From NCBI RefSeq assembly GCF_036194065.1, contig NZ_CP108095.1, positions 4,464,001-4,528,000 of the forward strand: a DNA stretch of 64,000 nt, given 5' to 3'. The notes below the pieces were generated by a model, which was not told the origin of the DNA, searched no databases, and was given only the letters and a program-made list of their open reading frames with translations. Below, in pieces: positions 43,057-53,154 of the stretch (position 1 is the stretch's first letter; each line of letters starts with the position of its first letter). Both the position numbers and the translations under genes were made by a program. The DNA is from Streptomyces sp. NBC_00239. GTDB lineage: Bacteria > Actinomycetota > Actinomycetes > Streptomycetales > Streptomycetaceae.

Positions 43057-43766
43057 GGCGGCGGCATCTCCTAGGACGGTACGTACGGGACGGAAGCGGT
43101 TCGGGGGCTCCGCCTGGCGAGGTAAAGCCGCCCTAAGGGTGTGTCAGCGGGCTTAGGTTACCGAGCCGCCGCCCCGGCCCCGCACCCGACCCTCCGCGCG
43201 GTGCCGCCCGCCTGCGGCCGGCCCCCGCGATCTTGCAATGCGGCGGCTGTTAGCCGTGTGGTTACGCGTGCCGATACCCGGCCGTTCACATATCGCGCAC
43301 ATTCCGGCCGTGATCAATTTCCCGCCACTTCGCATCGGCTTCCGGGGGCTTCCCGTACCGCTTCACCGGAACGCTCCGCCGGCGCTTCCGAGGCGGGTTC
43401 CGGCGCCGGTTCCGGGCGGGTCCCTATTCCGGCGGACCCGGATCGAAGATCAATTCCAGGATTGGGCCGGAAGGCGATCCGTACGGGCGGTCGCCAGTCG
43501 AACGGAGTAGTTCAGTTTTTCCTCTTGGAACCCGGCAAAACGGGACGTACGTCACAGTGCCGGTGTCACCCGGGAGAGGTAACGTGGCAGTTTCGCCCCG
43601 TGCCGGCAGCCGCTCCCACCTGCGAATACCCCCCTCCGGATGCCCCGCGCAGCACGTCCGTGTCGTGGTTGTCAAGCCCCGAGATAGGCCCTGACCTGCG
43701 AAAACGCCATTCATAACAGTCAGTTCTCGTGTTACCCTGGATAGCCACGGAAGGGGTACCTGTCAC
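43057..43766. other. 710-base intergenic region upstream of carD
   Basis: The gap between the divergent lipoprotein and carD genes is unusually long for this region and slightly less GC-rich in its right half. No convincing ORF, hairpin or repeat was found. TTCATA at 43710 and TACCCT at 43733, 17 bases apart, could be carD promoter boxes, and CACGGAAGGGGTACC gives the ribosome site. A small RNA or long leader could hide here; I see no proof. Confidence 0.5.
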
Positions 43767-44249
43767 ATGACGTTCAAGGTTGGCGACACCGTGGTCTATC
43801 CCCATCACGGGGCCGCGCTGATCGAGGCCATCGAAACTCGCCAGATCAAAGGCGTGGACAAGACCTACTTGGTGCTCAAGGTCGCCCAGGGCGACCTGAC
43901 AGTTCGTGTGCCTGCGGACAATGCGGAGTTCGTCGGCGTTCGCGATGTAGTCGGCCAGGACGGGCTGGACCGGGTCTTCGAGGTGCTGCGTGCACCGTAC
44001 GCCGAGGAGCCGACGAACTGGTCTCGTCGCTACAAGGCAAATCTGGAAAAGCTCGCGTCGGGCGATGTCATCAAGGTTGCGGAAGTCGTCCGTGACCTGT
44101 GGCGTCGTGAGCGCGAGCGCGGGCTGTCCGCGGGCGAGAAGCGCATGCTCGCGAAGGCGCGCCAGATCCTGGTGAGCGAACTCGCGCTCGCCGAGAACAC
44201 CAACGAGGACAAGGCCGAGGCCCTCCTCGACGAGGTCCTCGCGTCCTGA
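43767..44249 (+). CDS. carD: CarD-family RNA polymerase-binding regulator
   Basis: A 160-residue homologue of mycobacterial CarD/CdnL, which binds the RNA polymerase beta subunit and stabilises open complexes, chiefly at rRNA promoters. The N-terminal RNAP-interacting domain reads [20 protein letters not shown] and the C-terminal helical domain includes [17 protein letters not shown], with the conserved tryptophan that wedges the DNA fork, and [19 protein letters not shown]. Length and start fit exactly. A hairpin follows, then ispD, the order usual in actinomycetes. Confidence 0.97.
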   Translation: MTFKVGDTVVYPHHGAALIEAIETRQIKGVDKTYLVLKVAQGDLTVRVPADNAEFVGVRDVVGQDGLDRVFEVLRAPYAEEPTNWSRRYKANLEKLASGDVIKVAEVVRDLWRRERERGLSAGEKRMLAKARQILVSELALAENTNEDKAEALLDEVLAS

Positions 44250-44615
44250 CGCGAGTGCACTCAACAGTCGTGCCGCGGTGCCCGATGACACGCCTCCCCG
44301 CATAGGGAGGCGTCGTTGCCGGGCGCTGCGGCATGTCTGGCTTCAGCACGCCCGTACCTGCGCCCGCCCCGCCGGCAGGCCCGCTGTCGCCTCCTGTCCG
44401 ACCCGCGCGCACCCGCCTCGTGCGCGCACAGCCCGCACCCTCGGCGTGCCGGGCCCGGACAGCCGACCCGACCGGTCGTCACGGAAAGGGCCCCGGTCGC
44501 GGCATCGTGCCCGGCACTTCCCCCAGCCTTCGGCCGGAGGTACCCCCGGGGCCATACCCACGTCGGCCGAAGACACAAACCTGGCCGACCCCGATGTCAT
44601 TGCCCGGAGCTCCCG
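44250..44615. other. Intergenic region between carD and ispD
   Basis: A 366-base gap. It contains the carD terminator at 44290-44313. The rest is pyrimidine-rich (CCCGCCCC runs) with no ORF I trust, apart from the ispD leader at the right end. Confidence 0.55.
44290..44313 (+). terminator. Terminator after carD
   Basis: A perfect 9-base-pair stem (ACGCCTCCC with GGGAGGCGT) with a 6-base loop, followed by CGTTGCC, 41 bases after the carD stop. Confidence 0.8.
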
Positions 44616-45362
44616 ATGTCTGACGAATCGCGCCCGTTCCGCACCGCCGCGGTGATCCCCGCCGCCGGCCGCGGACTCCGCCTCGGCCCCGGCGCCCCCA
44701 AAGCGCTGCGCACCCTGGGCGGCACCCCCATGCTGATCCACGCCGTCCGCGCCATGGCCCGCTCCCGGGCCGTCTCGCTGGTCGTCGTGGTGGCCCCGCC
44801 GGACGGCGCGGCCGAGGTCAGGCACCTCCTCGACGAGCACGCCCTGCCCGACCGCACCGACATCGTGGTCGTCCCCGGCGGCGAGACCCGCCAGGAGTCG
44901 GTACGGGCCGGGCTGGCGGCGCTCCCCGAGGGCGTCACCGCCGTCCTGATCCACGACGCGGCCCGCCCGCTGGTCCCCGTCGAGACCGTGGACTCGGTCG
45001 TCGAGGCCGTCCGCGACGGCGCGCCCGCCGTGGTTCCCGCGCTGCCCGTCACCGACACCGTCAAGGAGGTCGACCCGCAGCCCGGCGGCGCCCCCGAGCC
45101 GGTGGTCGCCACCCCCGTACGCGCCCGGCTGCGCGCCGTGCAGACCCCGCAGGGCTTCGACCTCGCGACCCTCGTACGCGCCCACGAGAGCATCGCCGTC
45201 AACGGCGAGGGCGCCACCGACGACGCCGGCATGGTGGAACAGCTCGGCGTCCCCGTCGTCCTCGTGCCCGGGCACGAGGAGGCCTTCAAGGTCACCCGTC
45301 CGCTGGACCTCGTACTCGCCGAGGCCGTACTCGCCCGCAGGAGGGCCACCGATGCCTACTGA
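44616..45362 (+). CDS. ispD: 2-C-methyl-D-erythritol 4-phosphate cytidylyltransferase IspD
   Basis: A 248-residue MEP-pathway enzyme joining CTP to methylerythritol phosphate for isoprenoid synthesis. The nucleotide loop is [19 protein letters not shown] near residues 14-32; [25 protein letters not shown] and QTPQGFDL are further signatures. The start MSDESRPF was chosen by similarity; no strong ribosome site is seen but GGAG lies 8 bases upstream. It overlaps ispF by 11 bases in another frame, so the two are coupled. Confidence 0.96.
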   Translation: MSDESRPFRTAAVIPAAGRGLRLGPGAPKALRTLGGTPMLIHAVRAMARSRAVSLVVVVAPPDGAAEVRHLLDEHALPDRTDIVVVPGGETRQESVRAGLAALPEGVTAVLIHDAARPLVPVETVDSVVEAVRDGAPAVVPALPVTDTVKEVDPQPGGAPEPVVATPVRARLRAVQTPQGFDLATLVRAHESIAVNGEGATDDAGMVEQLGVPVVLVPGHEEAFKVTRPLDLVLAEAVLARRRATDAY

Positions 45363-45858
45363 GCCGCTCATTCCCCTCGTCGGCATCGGCACCGACGTGC
45401 ACGCCTTCGAGGAAGGCCGCGAGCTGTGGTGCGCGGGCCTGCTGTGGGACGAGGACGCGAGCGGCGGCTACGGGCTCGCCGGGCACTCCGACGGCGACGT
45501 CGCGGCGCACGCCGCCTGCGACGCGCTGTTCTCCGCGGCGGGCGTCGGCGACCTCGGCGCGCACTTCGGCACCTCCCGCCCCGAGTGGTCCGGCGCCTCC
45601 GGCGTCACCCTCCTGGCCGAGGCCGCCCGGATCGTGCGCGCCGCCGGCTTCCAGATCGGCAACGTGTCCGTGCAGGTCATCGGCGTACGCCCGAAGGTCG
45701 GCAAGCGGCGCGAGGAAGCACAGAAGGCGCTGAGCGAGGCCGCGGGCGCCCCCGTGTCCGTCTCCGGCACCACCACCGACGGGCTGGGCCTGACCGGCCG
45801 CGCCGAGGGCCTCGCGGCCATCGCCACCGCGCTGGTGTACCGGGTCCCCTCCGTCTGA
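45352..45858 (+). CDS. ispF: 2-C-methyl-D-erythritol 2,4-cyclodiphosphate synthase IspF
   Basis: A 168-residue trimeric zinc enzyme that cyclises the MEP-pathway intermediate with loss of CMP. Zinc and substrate residues are in [13 protein letters not shown] (Asp-x-His), [19 protein letters not shown] and [12 protein letters not shown]; the C-terminal part has the family [17 protein letters not shown]. It begins inside the end of ispD (11-base overlap, GAGGGCC upstream) and is followed after 140 bases by cysS. Confidence 0.97.
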   Translation: MPTEPLIPLVGIGTDVHAFEEGRELWCAGLLWDEDASGGYGLAGHSDGDVAAHAACDALFSAAGVGDLGAHFGTSRPEWSGASGVTLLAEAARIVRAAGFQIGNVSVQVIGVRPKVGKRREEAQKALSEAAGAPVSVSGTTTDGLGLTGRAEGLAAIATALVYRVPSV

Positions 45859-45998
45859 CCGGCACGCCGGGCGGCCCGTCCCGGTGCCGGGCGCGGCCGC
45901 GCTCACGGCGGCAGGCCAAGCGGCACTTAGGCAACAAAGCGCCCCGCGTCCCCGAAAGGGTCGCGGGGCACTGCCACAGGCGCACTACCCTAGTTGCC

Positions 45999-47402
45999 GT
46001 GACTATTCGCCTGTACGACACCAGCGCCCGGCAGATCCGCGACTTCACCCCGCTCGCGCCGGGCTGCGTCTCGATCTACCTCTGTGGCGCGACCGTGCAG
46101 GCCGCCCCGCACATCGGGCACATCCGGTCCGGCCTGAACTTCGACATCATGCGCCGCTGGTTCGCGTACCGCGGCTACGACGTCACCTTCATCCGCAACG
46201 TCACGGACATCGACGACAAGATCATCCGGAAGGCCGTCGACCAGGGCCGCCCGTGGTGGTCGATCGGTTTCGAGAACGAGCGCGCCTTCAACGACGGCTA
46301 CACCGCCCTCGGTTGCCTGCCGCCCACCTACGAGCCCCGCGCCACCGGCCACATCACCGAGATGATCGAGATGATGCGCGGCCTGATCGAGCGCGGCCAC
46401 GCGTACGAGGCCGACGGCAGCGTCTACTTCGACGTGCGGTCCTTCCCCGAGTACCTGGCGCTGTCCAACCAGGAGCTCGACAACCTCCAGCAGCCCTCCG
46501 AGGAGGGCATCACCGGCAAGCGCGACCCCCGCGACTTCGCCATGTGGAAGGCCAGCAAGCCCGGCGAGCCCGACTGGGAGACCCCGTGGGGCCGCGGCCG
46601 TCCCGGCTGGCACCTGGAGTGCTCCGCGATGGCCCACAAGTACCTGGGCAGCGCCTTCGACATCCACGGCGGCGGGCTCGACCTGATCTTCCCGCACCAC
46701 GAGAACGAGATCGCCCAGGCCAAGGCCTACGGGGACGACTTCGCGAACTTCTGGGTCCACAACGCGTGGGTCACGCTTTCGGGCGAGAAGATGTCCAAGT
46801 CCCTGGGCAACTCGGTGCTCGTCTCCGAGATGGTCAAGCAGTGGCGCCCCATCGTGCTGCGCTACTACCTCGGCACCCCGCACTACCGCTCGATGATCGA
46901 GTACAGCACGGAGGCCCTGCGCGAGGCGGAGTCCGCCTTCGCCCGCATCGAGGGCTTCTGCCAGCGCGTCGTGGAGAAGGCCGGCAAGCCGGTCGAGCCC
47001 GCCGCCGAGGTGCCCCTCGCGTTCGCCGAGGCCATGGACGACGACCTCGGCGTCCCGCAGGCGCTGGCGATCATCCACACCACCGTCCGCCAGGGCAACA
47101 GCGCGCTGGCCGCCGACGACAAGGAAGCCGCCGTCGCCCGCCTCGCCGAGGTGCGCGCGATGCTCGGCGTCCTCGGCCTCGACCCGTTCGACCCGCAGTG
47201 GGCCGGCCCCGACAGCGACCGCGGCGAGGAACTGCACGGCGCCGTCGACACCCTCGTACGGCTGGTCCTCGACCAGCGCGAGGCCGCCCGCACCCGCAAG
47301 GACTGGGCCACCGCGGACGCCATCCGCGACCAGCTGCAGCAGTCGGGCCTGGTCATCGAGGACAGCCCGGCCGGACCGCGCTGGACGCTCGGCCCCCGCT
47401 GA
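45999..47402 (+). CDS. cysS: Cysteinyl-tRNA synthetase
   Basis: A 467-residue class I synthetase. The HIGH motif is in [15 protein letters not shown] and the KMSKS motif in [11 protein letters not shown]. The zinc site is readable as Cys in YLCGATVQ, Cys and His in [10 protein letters not shown], and His in [10 protein letters not shown]. It is CysS rather than the mycothiol ligase MshC by length and by its position before rlmB. TACCCT about 8 bases before the GTG, with no ribosome site, implies a leaderless message; the longer frame upstream overlaps ispF and is not used. A hairpin ends the gene. Confidence 0.97.
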   Translation: MTIRLYDTSARQIRDFTPLAPGCVSIYLCGATVQAAPHIGHIRSGLNFDIMRRWFAYRGYDVTFIRNVTDIDDKIIRKAVDQGRPWWSIGFENERAFNDGYTALGCLPPTYEPRATGHITEMIEMMRGLIERGHAYEADGSVYFDVRSFPEYLALSNQELDNLQQPSEEGITGKRDPRDFAMWKASKPGEPDWETPWGRGRPGWHLECSAMAHKYLGSAFDIHGGGLDLIFPHHENEIAQAKAYGDDFANFWVHNAWVTLSGEKMSKSLGNSVLVSEMVKQWRPIVLRYYLGTPHYRSMIEYSTEALREAESAFARIEGFCQRVVEKAGKPVEPAAEVPLAFAEAMDDDLGVPQALAIIHTTVRQGNSALAADDKEAAVARLAEVRAMLGVLGLDPFDPQWAGPDSDRGEELHGAVDTLVRLVLDQREAARTRKDWATADAIRDQLQQSGLVIEDSPAGPRWTLGPR

Positions 47403-47429
47403 TCCGGGCCCGCTCGGACCAGCCATGTT

Positions 47430-47455
47430 GTGCCGCCCGGCGTTCCGGGCGGCAC
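47430..47455 (+). terminator. Terminator or attenuating hairpin after cysS
   Basis: A perfect 11-base-pair stem (GTGCCGCCCGG with CCGGGCGGCAC), loop CGTT, followed by ACTCTTCAT. It lies between cysS and rlmB. Confidence 0.75.
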
Positions 47456-47503
47456 ACTCTTCATACGTACATATCGCAGCACCAACGAAAACAGGTAGAG
47501 GTC

Positions 47504-48460
47504 ATGGCCGGGAACAGCCAGCGCAGGAACCGCCGCACGTCCAACAAGAAGGGCGCCACGATCGGCAGCGGTGGCCAGCGGCGCAAGGGTCTGGAAGGCA
47601 AGGGCCCCACCCCGAAGGCCGAGGACCGCAAGAAGCACAAGGCGAACCGCATCGCGAACGCCATGGCCCGACAGGCCGCCAAGCGCCGCCCCGCGCCCCG
47701 CCGCGGCGGCCCCAAGGGCCAGAGCGAGATGGTCGTCGGCCGCAACTCGGTCTTCGAGGCACTGCGCGACGGCGTGCCCGCCACCACGCTCTACATCCAG
47801 CAGTTCATCGACAACGACGAGCGCGTCCGCGAAGCCCTCCAGCTCGCGGCCGAGCGCGGCAACATCAACCTGATGGAAGCCCCGCGCCCCGAGCTCGACC
47901 GCATGACCAACGGGCTCAACCACCAGGGCATGGTCCTCCAGGTGCCGCCGTACGAGTACGCGCACCCCGAGGACCTCACCGCCGAGGCCTACGACGCGGG
48001 CAGGGACCCGCTGATCGTCGCCCTCGACGGAGTCACCGACCCGCGCAACCTGGGCGCCATCGTCCGCTCCGTCTCCGCCTTCGGCGGGCACGGCGTGGTC
48101 ATCCCCGAGCGCCGCGCCGCCGGCATGACCGCGGGCGCGTGGAAGACCTCCGCGGGCACCGCCGCCCGCACCCCGGTGGCCCGCGTCACCAACCTGACCC
48201 GCGCCCTCCAGGACTACAAGAAGGCCGGCATCACGGTCGTCGGCCTCGCGGCCGAGGGCACGCACGAGGTCCAGGACCTGGAGGCCCTCGGCGGCCCCGT
48301 CGTCATCGTCGTCGGCAGCGAGGGCAAGGGCCTGGGCCGCCTCGTCGGCGAAACCTGCGACTACCTCGTCCGCATCCCGATGCCGGGCGGCGCCGAGTCC
48401 CTCAACGCCGGCGTCGCCGCAGGCGTGGTCCTCTACGAAGCCGCCCGCCGCCGCGCCTGA
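47504..48460 (+). CDS. rlmB: 23S rRNA (guanosine-2'-O-)-methyltransferase RlmB (SpoU family)
   Basis: A 318-residue SPOUT methyltransferase expected to 2'-O-methylate G2251 of 23S rRNA. A very basic N-terminal extension of about 70 residues ([31 protein letters not shown]) precedes the substrate-binding domain ([13 protein letters not shown]) and the knot domain with [29 protein letters not shown] and [17 protein letters not shown]. The cysS-rlmB order is conserved in actinomycetes. GGTAGAGGTC gives a fair ribosome site. Confidence 0.95.
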   Translation: MAGNSQRRNRRTSNKKGATIGSGGQRRKGLEGKGPTPKAEDRKKHKANRIANAMARQAAKRRPAPRRGGPKGQSEMVVGRNSVFEALRDGVPATTLYIQQFIDNDERVREALQLAAERGNINLMEAPRPELDRMTNGLNHQGMVLQVPPYEYAHPEDLTAEAYDAGRDPLIVALDGVTDPRNLGAIVRSVSAFGGHGVVIPERRAAGMTAGAWKTSAGTAARTPVARVTNLTRALQDYKKAGITVVGLAAEGTHEVQDLEALGGPVVIVVGSEGKGLGRLVGETCDYLVRIPMPGGAESLNAGVAAGVVLYEAARRRA

Positions 48461-48529
48461 CCCGGCCGCCGCAGCCCCGCGCACACCCGTGCGCGGGCCT
48501 GCCGCGCTCGCGTGCGAGCGCACGGACCT

Positions 48530-48562
48530 CCTCGCCGGCCGGTCAGCCCCCGGCCGGCGAGG
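48530..48562. terminator. Terminator between rlmB and the convergent NUDIX gene
   Basis: A perfect 11-base-pair stem (CCTCGCCGGCC with GGCCGGCGAGG) with an 11-base loop. A second small hairpin (GCGCTCG with CGAGCGC) lies at 48504-48521. Confidence 0.75.
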
Positions 48563-48600
48563 GATCAGGGCCCTGCCGGTCCCCTCCTCGGGACCTGCCC

Positions 48601-49254
48601 TCAGGACCCGCCTTCAGGACTGCCCTCGGGGCTGGCCAGCCCCGCCAGGCGGGCACGCATCAGCACCGCGATCGTGAAGCCGTCCGTGATGCGGCCGTCG
48701 CCGACCATCGCCTCCGCCTCCGCGAACGGCACCGCCACCGCCGACCGGATCCCCTCGCCCGTCGCGAGCCGCCCCACCACGTCGATGCGTGCGGCGAACA
48801 GCAGGGCTGCGTCACCCGCCATCCCGGTATCCGGATACAGCTCGCCCAGCGGGACCAGCTCCAGCACCCGGGCCCCGATCTCCTCGGCCAGCTCCTTCGC
48901 CGCATTCGCCGCGTCCCCGACACCGGGAGTACCGGCCCCCCGCGGAACCTCCCAGTGCCACGACCGCGTCGCGTGCCGGAAGTGCTCGATCAGCACCACC
49001 TGCCCGTCCAGCAGCGGCAGCACCACCGACCCGGCCTCCGCCGTCGCCCCCAGGGCCCGGATGTACGTCCCCTCCCGGCCGTCCGGAAAGCGCACCGGAT
49101 CGCGCAGCAGGATCACGTACGGGTCCTGGTACAGCACCCCGCCCGCAGCCGCCAGCGCGTCCGGGTCGGACAGGATCTCGATCCCGTCCGGCTCGTTGCG
49201 GAACAGCTCCGGCCGCTGCGCGCGCAGCGCCTCGTACCGCTCGATGCCGTCCAT
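48601..49254 (-). CDS. NUDIX hydrolase, ADP-ribose pyrophosphatase-like
   Basis: A 217-residue NUDIX protein with the ADP-sugar pyrophosphatase look: VVLPLLDGQVVLIEHFRHA, then WHWEVPRGAGTPGVGD and the Nudix helix AAKELAEEIGARV. In the Nudix box the usual REUxEE reads KELAEE; the metal-binding glutamates remain, but the Arg is Lys and the preceding GX5E glutamate is not obvious, so the box is slightly degenerate. It is 60 bases downstream of a 506-residue unknown gene and probably in its operon, which makes a paired function likely. Confidence 0.88.
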   Translation of the reverse strand: MDGIERYEALRAQRPELFRNEPDGIEILSDPDALAAAGGVLYQDPYVILLRDPVRFPDGREGTYIRALGATAEAGSVVLPLLDGQVVLIEHFRHATRSWHWEVPRGAGTPGVGDAANAAKELAEEIGARVLELVPLGELYPDTGMAGDAALLFAARIDVVGRLATGEGIRSAVAVPFAEAEAMVGDGRITDGFTIAVLMRARLAGLASPEGSPEGGS

Positions 49255-49314
49255 CGTCCGCCCCCGTCGTGTCCGTCGTACCTGTGGTGTCGGTGCCGCC
49301 GTGCCCGGCGCCGT

Positions 49315-50835
49315 CTACGCAGTCGGCTGCTGGTCGGCCTGCGCCTGCCGGCCGGGCGCGGCCGCGCCCGTCTCGACGACCCGGCGCCCGTGCGTCCGCA
49401 GGATCTCGTCCCAGTCCCTCTTCAGGCTGCCCAGCCGCCGGGTGGGAAATGTCAGCGAGTGCCCCAGGCCGCCGCGCTGCCGCCGGCCCTTGAGGTCGCG
49501 GAACTCCAGCCGCATGGTCAGGGTCCCGGCCACCGCCCCCAGCAGCTGGATCGACCCGGACAGGTACGAGACCTCCTCGCCCGCCGCGAGCTGAAGGGAC
49601 ACACCCGCCGACTCGATCACCAGCACGCTCACGATCTCCCGCTGGAGCCCGGTGCGCGAGGAGCTGCCCTTGCGGGCGGCGCGCAGCATCTGCGCGTGCC
49701 GGCGGGCGATCTCGGAGGTGCCGGCGGCGAACTCCTCGGGGGTCGGCGTCCGCCCGTCCCGGAAGCCCTGGCGGACGAGGGAGTCCAGCGCGTCGATGTA
49801 CGCCCGCCACTCCTCGGTGCGCCGCAGCCGCGTGATGTCGTCGAGGGACAGCCCGGCGTACGAGTTGGGACCGTCGACCGCCCGGTGCAGGTCGTCCGCG
49901 AACAGGCCGCGCAGCAGTCTGGAGACCGTGCCGGGGTCCTGGTCGGAACCGCTGCCCTCCCGGCTCTTCTCCTCCTGCAGCGCCGTGCGGCGGGGAGAGT
50001 CGGGCGGGGTCAGCGGGGTGGGGCTGTCGGCGATCATCGGCACGCCGATGTTGTAGAGCAGGTCGATCAACTGCTTCGCGTGCACGATGTGTTCGCCGTC
50101 GCGCAGCAGCATCTGATGGGTCTCGGTGCCCGGCCGGGTGATGAACTCCTTGTAGAGGGCGTTGCGGGTCACCGGCGCGTCCGGGTCCTGCTGCAGGGCC
50201 CACGTGCTGATGTCCTTGAGGATGCCCGCCCTCATCGCGGCCGCCTGCTCCTGCGGGATCCCCAGGTCCCGTGCCAGTCGCGGGACCTGGAGCCGCAGGA
50301 GCGGCAGCAGCCCCTTGGAGAAGAACTGCGACACGCTCACCGCCGCGTCGGCGTTCCGCTCGTCGTCCCAGTCGAAGCGCACCAACCCCGGATCGGACTC
50401 GTCGCCGACCATCCGCGACCAGGCCTGGTGCACGGAGCGGTCGTACCCCCACTGGTACTCGGTGGCAGCGGACCGCTCCGTGTACAGGTACGGCACCAGC
50501 GCCCGCGAGTTGAGCAGCTTCGCGAAGGCCGCGTACTCGGCCGCGTCCGCGGTCGGCAGGTAATTCGCGTAGATCGCCTCGTTGTTGAGGAGGAAGGCGC
50601 GGTTCACCACCAGGGTGCCGCTGTTGACCAGCGCGCGGCGGAATTCGGCGCTCGCGGCGGCCACGGCGGCGGGCGGCGTGCCGGCGACCGCGCCCGCCCG
50701 CTGCCGGTCCGCGGCCAGTTCGGCCGGCAGCCACTGGTTGTCCAGCGCCTGCGCCATCACCGGGTAGTCGGTGAGATCGGCGAACACGAGCTGGTTGTGC
50801 GCCCGGTCCGGCCGATCGCTCGGGCTGCTGTTCAT
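49315..50835 (-). CDS. Conserved hypothetical protein, 506 residues
   Basis: A large soluble protein without signal peptide, membrane helix or family I recognise. It opens QLVFADLTDYPVMAQALDNQ, contains INN-like helical stretches (NSGTLVVNRAFLLNNEAIYA; TERSAATEYQWGYDRSVHQA), a central acidic helical part with many Asp/Glu, a disordered linker (about residues 268-300; SPTPLTPPDSPRR, SREGSGSDQDPG) and a C-terminal beta-rich part (VSVLVIESAGVSLQLAAGEE, YLSGSIQLLGAVAGTLTMRL). It is the first gene of a two-gene unit with a NUDIX hydrolase. I assign no function. Confidence 0.85.
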   Translation of the reverse strand: MNSSPSDRPDRAHNQLVFADLTDYPVMAQALDNQWLPAELAADRQRAGAVAGTPPAAVAAASAEFRRALVNSGTLVVNRAFLLNNEAIYANYLPTADAAEYAAFAKLLNSRALVPYLYTERSAATEYQWGYDRSVHQAWSRMVGDESDPGLVRFDWDDERNADAAVSVSQFFSKGLLPLLRLQVPRLARDLGIPQEQAAAMRAGILKDISTWALQQDPDAPVTRNALYKEFITRPGTETHQMLLRDGEHIVHAKQLIDLLYNIGVPMIADSPTPLTPPDSPRRTALQEEKSREGSGSDQDPGTVSRLLRGLFADDLHRAVDGPNSYAGLSLDDITRLRRTEEWRAYIDALDSLVRQGFRDGRTPTPEEFAAGTSEIARRHAQMLRAARKGSSSRTGLQREIVSVLVIESAGVSLQLAAGEEVSYLSGSIQLLGAVAGTLTMRLEFRDLKGRRQRGGLGHSLTFPTRRLGSLKRDWDEILRTHGRRVVETGAAAPGRQAQADQQPTA

Positions 50836-51006
50836 GTCGGGCCCCCCTGACGGAACTGAACTACCTTGATACTCAGATCACCTGACGAATCATTACGAAC
50901 ATTGGTTCCGGCCCGTCCAGCCTCCGCCCGTGCTGGCCGGAATTGACGGGTCTCGGACACACAGCCGCTGTCAAGGCAGTGTCCTAAACACTCGTCACTC
51001 GGTTAG

Positions 51007-52605
51007 ATGAGTGTGGACACCAGAACGCCCAGGTTCGACGACCAGCCCGCGCTGAGCATGGTGAAGGTGCCGTGCGACCCGGCGCAGGTCATCGTCAACC
51101 ACGCCAGCTTCCGCGTGCAGCTCGCCGCCACCTCCCGACGGCCCGCGCCCCCCGCCGGTCCGCTCCGGGTCCCCGCGCTGAGCGGCGCCGCGGCCGTGGC
51201 CGGGGCCTCGGTCCGGACCCGCCGCCGGACCCCCGTGGTGTGGAGCGGCAAGTCGCCCGACGGCGCCGCCACCGGCGGCCTGCTGCAGGCCGTACGCGAA
51301 GCCGGCCAGGGCCACCCCCCCTACGGCGCCGACCCCTCGGACGGCGGCAGCACCCAGGTCATCCCCCGGATCGGGCTGGTCGAGGACACCATGCCCACCC
51401 CCACCGTCATCGGGCAGCGCGGCCCACGTGACGAGGACACCCAACTCATCTCCCCCGTAAGGGACTTCGGCGGCGGATACGGGGGCCGTGGCGGGTACGA
51501 CGGCTACGGGCCGGCGCACGACGAGCTCGGCGCGGCGGGCGCCGCCCACGCGGCCGCCGCCCGCCGACCCGCCGGCCAGGACGCAGACCGCCAGGGCTAC
51601 TACCCCGGCCGCCGCATGAACCTCGGCGTCGTGCTGCTCCCGCTGCGCGTCTTCCTCGGCTTCATCTCCATCTACGCCGGCATGGGCAAGCTCTGCGACC
51701 CCGTCTACTTCGACGGCGGCGAACGCGGCTCCATGGTCACCTGGCTGCGCACCCTGCACCCGTGGGCGCTCGCCGAACCGCTGCGCGACTTCGCGCTCTC
51801 ACACCCGGTCGGCGCCGGTCTGACCGTCGCGTTCCTCCAGGTCATCGTCGGTGTGCTCACCGTCTTCGGCCTGTGGCAGCGGTTCGCCGCCTGCTTCGGG
51901 GCGCTGCTGTCCGCCGCGCTCCTGATGACGGTGAGCTGGAAGACGGTCCCCGCCTACGACGCGCCCGACATCATCTACCTCGCCGCCTGGAGCCCGCTGA
52001 TCATCGCGGGCGCCCCTGTCTACTCCATCGACGGCCGGCTCGCGGGCGAGGCCTGGCGCACGCTGGGCCCCCGTTCCGAGATCTGGGCCCTGCGCCGGCG
52101 GGTGCTGCGGCGCGGCGCGATGGTCGCGACCGTCGTCGTCGGCCTGACCCTGCTCCTCGGCTCGGTGCTCGGCGGCGCGGTCCGCTCCACCACCGTGGTC
52201 ACCGTGCCCGGCCCGGGCGATGCCCCCAGCAACTACCTGCCCGGCCAGCCGCTCCCGCAGGAGCGGGCCACCACGTCCCGCACGCCGGCCGGGAAGACCG
52301 CACGGCCCGCCGCGAAGCCCGCAGGGCCCGCCACGGCGGCCTCCACCCCGCCCGCCGGGCTGCGCACCACCCCCGACCGGACCCGGTCGACGGGCACCGG
52401 CGGCGCCGAGTCCCCGACCGCGACCCGCGGCAGTGGCAGCGGCAGCGGCGAGGCGACCACCCCCCGCCAGAACACCCCGCAGCCGCCGCCGTCCACCTCG
52501 GGCGGTCCGACCTCCTCCGGCGGCACCACCGGCGGTGGCGGTACCGGTGGCGGCACCACCGAGCCGGAGCGCAAGCCCGGTCTGGTCGGCGGCCTCCTCG
52601 GCTGA
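51007..52605 (+). CDS. DoxX-like membrane protein with long disordered ends
   Basis: A 532-residue protein. Residues 1-200 are a soluble, Gly/Asp/Arg-rich region. From about residue 204 four helices match the DoxX family (LGVVLLPLRVFLGFISIYAG, VGAGLTVAFLQVIVGVLTVF, ACFGALLSAALLMTVSW, YLAAWSPLIIAGAPVY), and a fifth helix follows near residue 372 (VATVVVGLTLLLGSVLGGAV). The last 130 residues are Thr/Pro/Gly-rich and probably face outside the membrane. DoxX proteins take part in thiol or quinone redox at the membrane, but the role here is open. A strong terminator follows. Confidence 0.87.
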   Translation: MSVDTRTPRFDDQPALSMVKVPCDPAQVIVNHASFRVQLAATSRRPAPPAGPLRVPALSGAAAVAGASVRTRRRTPVVWSGKSPDGAATGGLLQAVREAGQGHPPYGADPSDGGSTQVIPRIGLVEDTMPTPTVIGQRGPRDEDTQLISPVRDFGGGYGGRGGYDGYGPAHDELGAAGAAHAAAARRPAGQDADRQGYYPGRRMNLGVVLLPLRVFLGFISIYAGMGKLCDPVYFDGGERGSMVTWLRTLHPWALAEPLRDFALSHPVGAGLTVAFLQVIVGVLTVFGLWQRFAACFGALLSAALLMTVSWKTVPAYDAPDIIYLAAWSPLIIAGAPVYSIDGRLAGEAWRTLGPRSEIWALRRRVLRRGAMVATVVVGLTLLLGSVLGGAVRSTTVVTVPGPGDAPSNYLPGQPLPQERATTSRTPAGKTARPAAKPAGPATAASTPPAGLRTTPDRTRSTGTGGAESPTATRGSGSGSGEATTPRQNTPQPPPSTSGGPTSSGGTTGGGGTGGGTTEPERKPGLVGGLLG

Positions 52606-52625
52606 GCCGTCCGGCGGGAACGTAC

Positions 52626-52662
52626 GAAGGGCCCGGCGCGCACCCCGCGCGCCGGGCCCTTC
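52626..52662 (+). terminator. Terminator after the DoxX-like gene
   Basis: A perfect 16-base-pair stem (52626-52641 with 52647-52662) and a 5-base loop, 20 bases after the stop codon. Confidence 0.9.
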
Positions 52663-52679
52663 CGCTTGGCCGGCCAGCT

Positions 52680-53130
52680 CCAGCCTCGCCGGCGCCCTGG
52701 CGGCACATCCCGCCCGGCGGGCAATTTCCAGCCTCGCCGGTGCCCGGACGGCACACCCCGCCCCGCCGGCAACCTCCAGCCTCGCCGGTGCCCTGGGGCG
52801 CGACTTCCAGCCTCGCCGGCGTTTGAGGCGCGGGGTTTGGGGCGGAGCCCCAACGGACAACCCGGCTGGCGCCGGGCACCGGGCTCTGCCCGGACCCGCT
52901 CCTCAAGCGCCGGAGGGGCTGAAGGGGTTGCGGGGTTGGCGGGCTCTGCCCGGACCCGCTCCTCAAGCGCCGGAGGGGCTGAAGGTGCGCGGGGTCAAGC
53001 GCCGGAGGGCTAAAGGTGCGCGGGGTCAAACGCCGGAGGGCTAAAGGTGCGCGGGGTCAAACGCCGGAAGGGCTGAGGGGGCGCAGGGTCTAGCGCCGGA
53101 GGGGCTGGAGGGTGCGCGGGGTTGCCGGGC
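52680..53130. repeat. Composite intergenic repeat block, related to the palindromic elements
   Basis: CCAGCCTCGCCGG occurs four times (52680, 52729, 52777, 52808), the last reading into the same CGCCGGCGTTTGAGGCGCGG arm seen at 25782 and 31635. Further right, a 44-base stretch at about 52881 is repeated at 52941, and GTGCGCGGGGTCAA with CGCCGGAGGGCTAAAG is repeated three times. The block fills the 549-base gap before the nucleotidyltransferase gene and contains no ORF I trust. Confidence 0.85.
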
Positions 53131-53154
53131 TCCGCCCGGGCCCGCTCCGCGGCG

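Noticed and set aside
47425..50850. 1141-codon plus-strand frame
   Set aside because: It is an off-frame reading of rlmB followed by the antisense of two minus-strand genes.
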